A stretch of 6,989 nt of DNA from Candidatus Omnitrophota bacterium (lineage in GTDB: Bacteria; Omnitrophota; Koll11; Tantalellales; Tantalellaceae): the NCBI GenBank assembly GCA_015231715.1, contig JADGBB010000057.1, forward strand, positions 1 through 6,989, given 5' to 3'. The position numbers and the translations under genes are program-made. The notes under the pieces are model-generated. The model made no database searches. It saw only the letters and a list, made by a program, of their open reading frames with translations, and was not told the origin of the DNA. Within the stretch, counting starts at the first letter, position 1, and the number at the start of each line of letters is the position of its first letter. This document shows positions 5,435 through 6,989 of this stretch, one piece after another.

Positions 5435-6989
5435 CTACGCGCTCAATAGAGGCTGGGTTATAACAAAAAGGTCTGTTTCTTTTACCCATTGGTTCATCGG
5501 TTTTAATGAAAGTACGTATTTTATTGTTTTCGCTATGTCGCCGCGCAATAACGCTTTTATTATATCTTCAGGATCTTTATCAAGATCCGGGTTATGTGAA
5601 TTCAGGTACAGGTATAATGTTCTGTAGATCGAATTGTTTTGACCGGCTAGATCTTCTTTTGTTACACTTCTCGCGGCCAAAAGCATCGCGTACATATCGA
5701 ATCTTTGTTTTCTGAATATCATTTTTTGGTTGATATTTATTTTTTGACACGCTGAACTCGTATCTATTCTAAGCATTCTGATCCCCGGGGCTTTTCTTTT
5801 CAGTTCATCTATCTCCTCTTCTGAAAACCGCTGGTGTTCATCTATTTGAATTATCGTTTTCGCCGGATCGAAGAGGGAATTCTTGTCAGCCGTTAAAGTT
5901 TCTATTGCCCCTAATATAGACGCCATACTTTCATTATTTATTCCTTTAACATTACAGATATCGCCGTAACCTATATATTTACTGCCGTCAGTTTCCTCAT
6001 AACCCCATTTGTCGCTTTCAATTACTTTTTTACTGAAAACGTTTTTGTTTATAAGTAATGTATACTTTCCTTCCGTCATCATTCTCGCGAATATCTCTCG
6101 GCCGGCATTCTGAGCGTTTTGAACGTCGCGACCGGAAAAAACATTTTCATCGGCGGACTTCAGATTTTCACCTTCTTTTATCATTAATTTTTCAAAATCA
6201 TAATCGTTGTAAATTAATATCCCGTGATCATTTAAACTATCAGTTAATTTGGTTTTGAAATATTCACTGTCTTTAGGTATGCTTCCGGCGGTCGCTACGT
6301 TCCTGTAAATGGCTATATCGCATTTTTCGTTAAAAATATATTCATACTGCTTCTCGTCTTTAAGATCACAATATCTGAAATCAATATTAACTTTAGAGAA
6401 CGGCAATTTTTTTACAGCTCCGTATATGCTCCTTTCCGTCTCGTTCAAATTCTCGGTTTTTATATCGTATCCGTATATTTTCACCGACCACTCTTGTGGA
6501 TCAGGGATAGTTTTAATAAGCGCGTTAAGAACATCTAATACTTCCGGTGACTCGTCCGTTCCGACGCCGAATACTTTGATAGTTATTTCTTTTTTCCCGG
6601 CATCATTTTTATTTTTTATGATATTGTTTAAATGCACCGGCAATGCTTGGGCTGTTTCCTCTCTTAGATCAAAAGTCCCGTGAGCGGGAGCTATTTTTGC
6701 CGAATCATACATACACTTTTCAAAAATATATTTATACTCATTCTCAAGCATTAGGTTATACCCATCGTATGCTTTGAAATCCAAAAGATCCCTGACGTAT
6801 TCTCCCGGGTCTTCATATCCTAATAATTTTGCCCTGTATTCTAGAAATGGCTTAAAATAACGCCGATTTGAAGTATCCAAGCTAAGATCACCCGGTTTTT
6901 TGAAAACCGTACGATTGTAATAACGGACCAAGAGTTCTAACATTTTTTCCGGGATCTCATTTACTCTTTTTTGAATACCATAATATTCG
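5435..6989 (-). CDS. CheR-like SAM-dependent methyltransferase with extra C-terminal region; start possibly beyond the right edge
   Basis: CheR enzymes methylate glutamates of chemoreceptors using S-adenosylmethionine. Numbering from the ATG at 6941-6943 (502 residues), residues 1-75 resemble the CheR N-terminal helical domain, including LLGYEDPGEYVRDLL. Residues 118-265 resemble its methyltransferase domain: motif I GVGTDESPEV (126-135, family pattern CSTGEEPYS), the acidic SAM-ribose loop YGYDI (D160), DFRYCDL (188-194), CDIAIYRNV (208-216, family pattern FDxIxCRNV) and a final LNDHGILIYN strand. The glycine-rich motif diverges and the NVxIYF ending is lost, so catalysis is uncertain. Residues 266-502 have no function I recognise; canonical CheR is only about 270-290 residues. 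The frame has no stop upstream of the ATG to the window edge (15 more codons, YYGIQKRVNEIPEK just before it) and the ATG has no convincing ribosome site, so the protein may start further right. It ends with TAG at 5435-5437, 12 bases before the giant gene. Confidence 0.72.
   Translation of the reverse strand, partial: EYYGIQKRVNEIPEKMLELLVRYYNRTVFKKPGDLSLDTSNRRYFKPFLEYRAKLLGYEDPGEYVRDLLDFKAYDGYNLMLENEYKYIFEKCMYDSAKIAPAHGTFDLREETAQALPVHLNNIIKNKNDAGKKEITIKVFGVGTDESPEVLDVLNALIKTIPDPQEWSVKIYGYDIKTENLNETERSIYGAVKKLPFSKVNIDFRYCDLKDEKQYEYIFNEKCDIAIYRNVATAGSIPKDSEYFKTKLTDSLNDHGILIYNDYDFEKLMIKEGENLKSADENVFSGRDVQNAQNAGREIFARMMTEGKYTLLINKNVFSKKVIESDKWGYEETDGSKYIGYGDICNVKGINNESMASILGAIETLTADKNSLFDPAKTIIQIDEHQRFSEEEIDELKRKAPGIRMLRIDTSSACQKININQKMIFRKQRFDMYAMLLAARSVTKEDLAGQNNSIYRTLYLYLNSHNPDLDKDPEDIIKALLRGDIAKTIKYVLSLKPMNQWVKETDLFVITQPLLSA

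Noticed and set aside
5379..5627. 82-codon plus-strand open frame spanning the gene junction
   Set aside because: It covers the complement of the signal peptide, the spacer and the end of the CheR-like gene; it has no independent motif.
6309..6683. 124-codon plus-strand open frame
   Set aside because: It lies opposite the methyltransferase motifs of the CheR-like gene; its Ser/Phe-rich composition has no recognisable motif.

Overview
The window lies inside one minus-strand operon. It holds two genes reading right to left, and both stay open at a window edge. No RNA gene, mobile element, repeat array, CRISPR or intergenic regulatory region is visible. The only non-coding stretch is a 12-base gap between the genes at 5423-5434.

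Right part (about 5435-6989): a CheR-like protein. It has a CheR-type helical N-terminal region and a divergent SAM-methyltransferase fold with recognisable motifs (GVGTDESPEV, YGYDI, CDIAIYRNV). About 240 C-terminal residues follow that I do not recognise. The frame is still open at the right edge, so the true start may lie outside the window.

Left part (1-5422): one uninterrupted frame of at least 1807 codons that runs off the left edge. I translated it by hand and checked that about a dozen motifs, from residue 121 to residue 1667, fall in the same frame. Its order is: signal peptide; an 'STLAPQS' tag; a histidine-kinase-like unit (H121, HATPase boxes 285-398); a PEP-synthase/PPDK-type ATP-grasp (440-812); a derived phosphohistidine swivel domain (about 820-952, H896); an unrecognised helical region (953-1214); a second histidine-kinase-like unit (H1236, HATPase boxes 1425-1538); and an unrecognised C-terminal part (1541-1807 and beyond). 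No PEP-binding TIM barrel is seen before the second kinase unit.

The most interesting feature is this architecture. Two kinase ATPase cassettes flank a PEP-synthase-like module that normally phosphorylates its own histidine, so three candidate phospho-accepting histidines sit in one chain. A CheR-like methyltransferase precedes it in the operon. A phosphorelay or sensory megaprotein is an inference. The signal peptide conflicts with ATP-dependent activity outside the cytoplasm.

Organism: an uncultivated, AT-rich, Gram-negative-type bacterium is likely. Giant mosaic proteins with a signal peptide followed by a LAP-type tag suggest Candidatus Omnitrophota or a related PVC-superphylum lineage. 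This is a low-to-moderate confidence inference from style, not from a marker gene.
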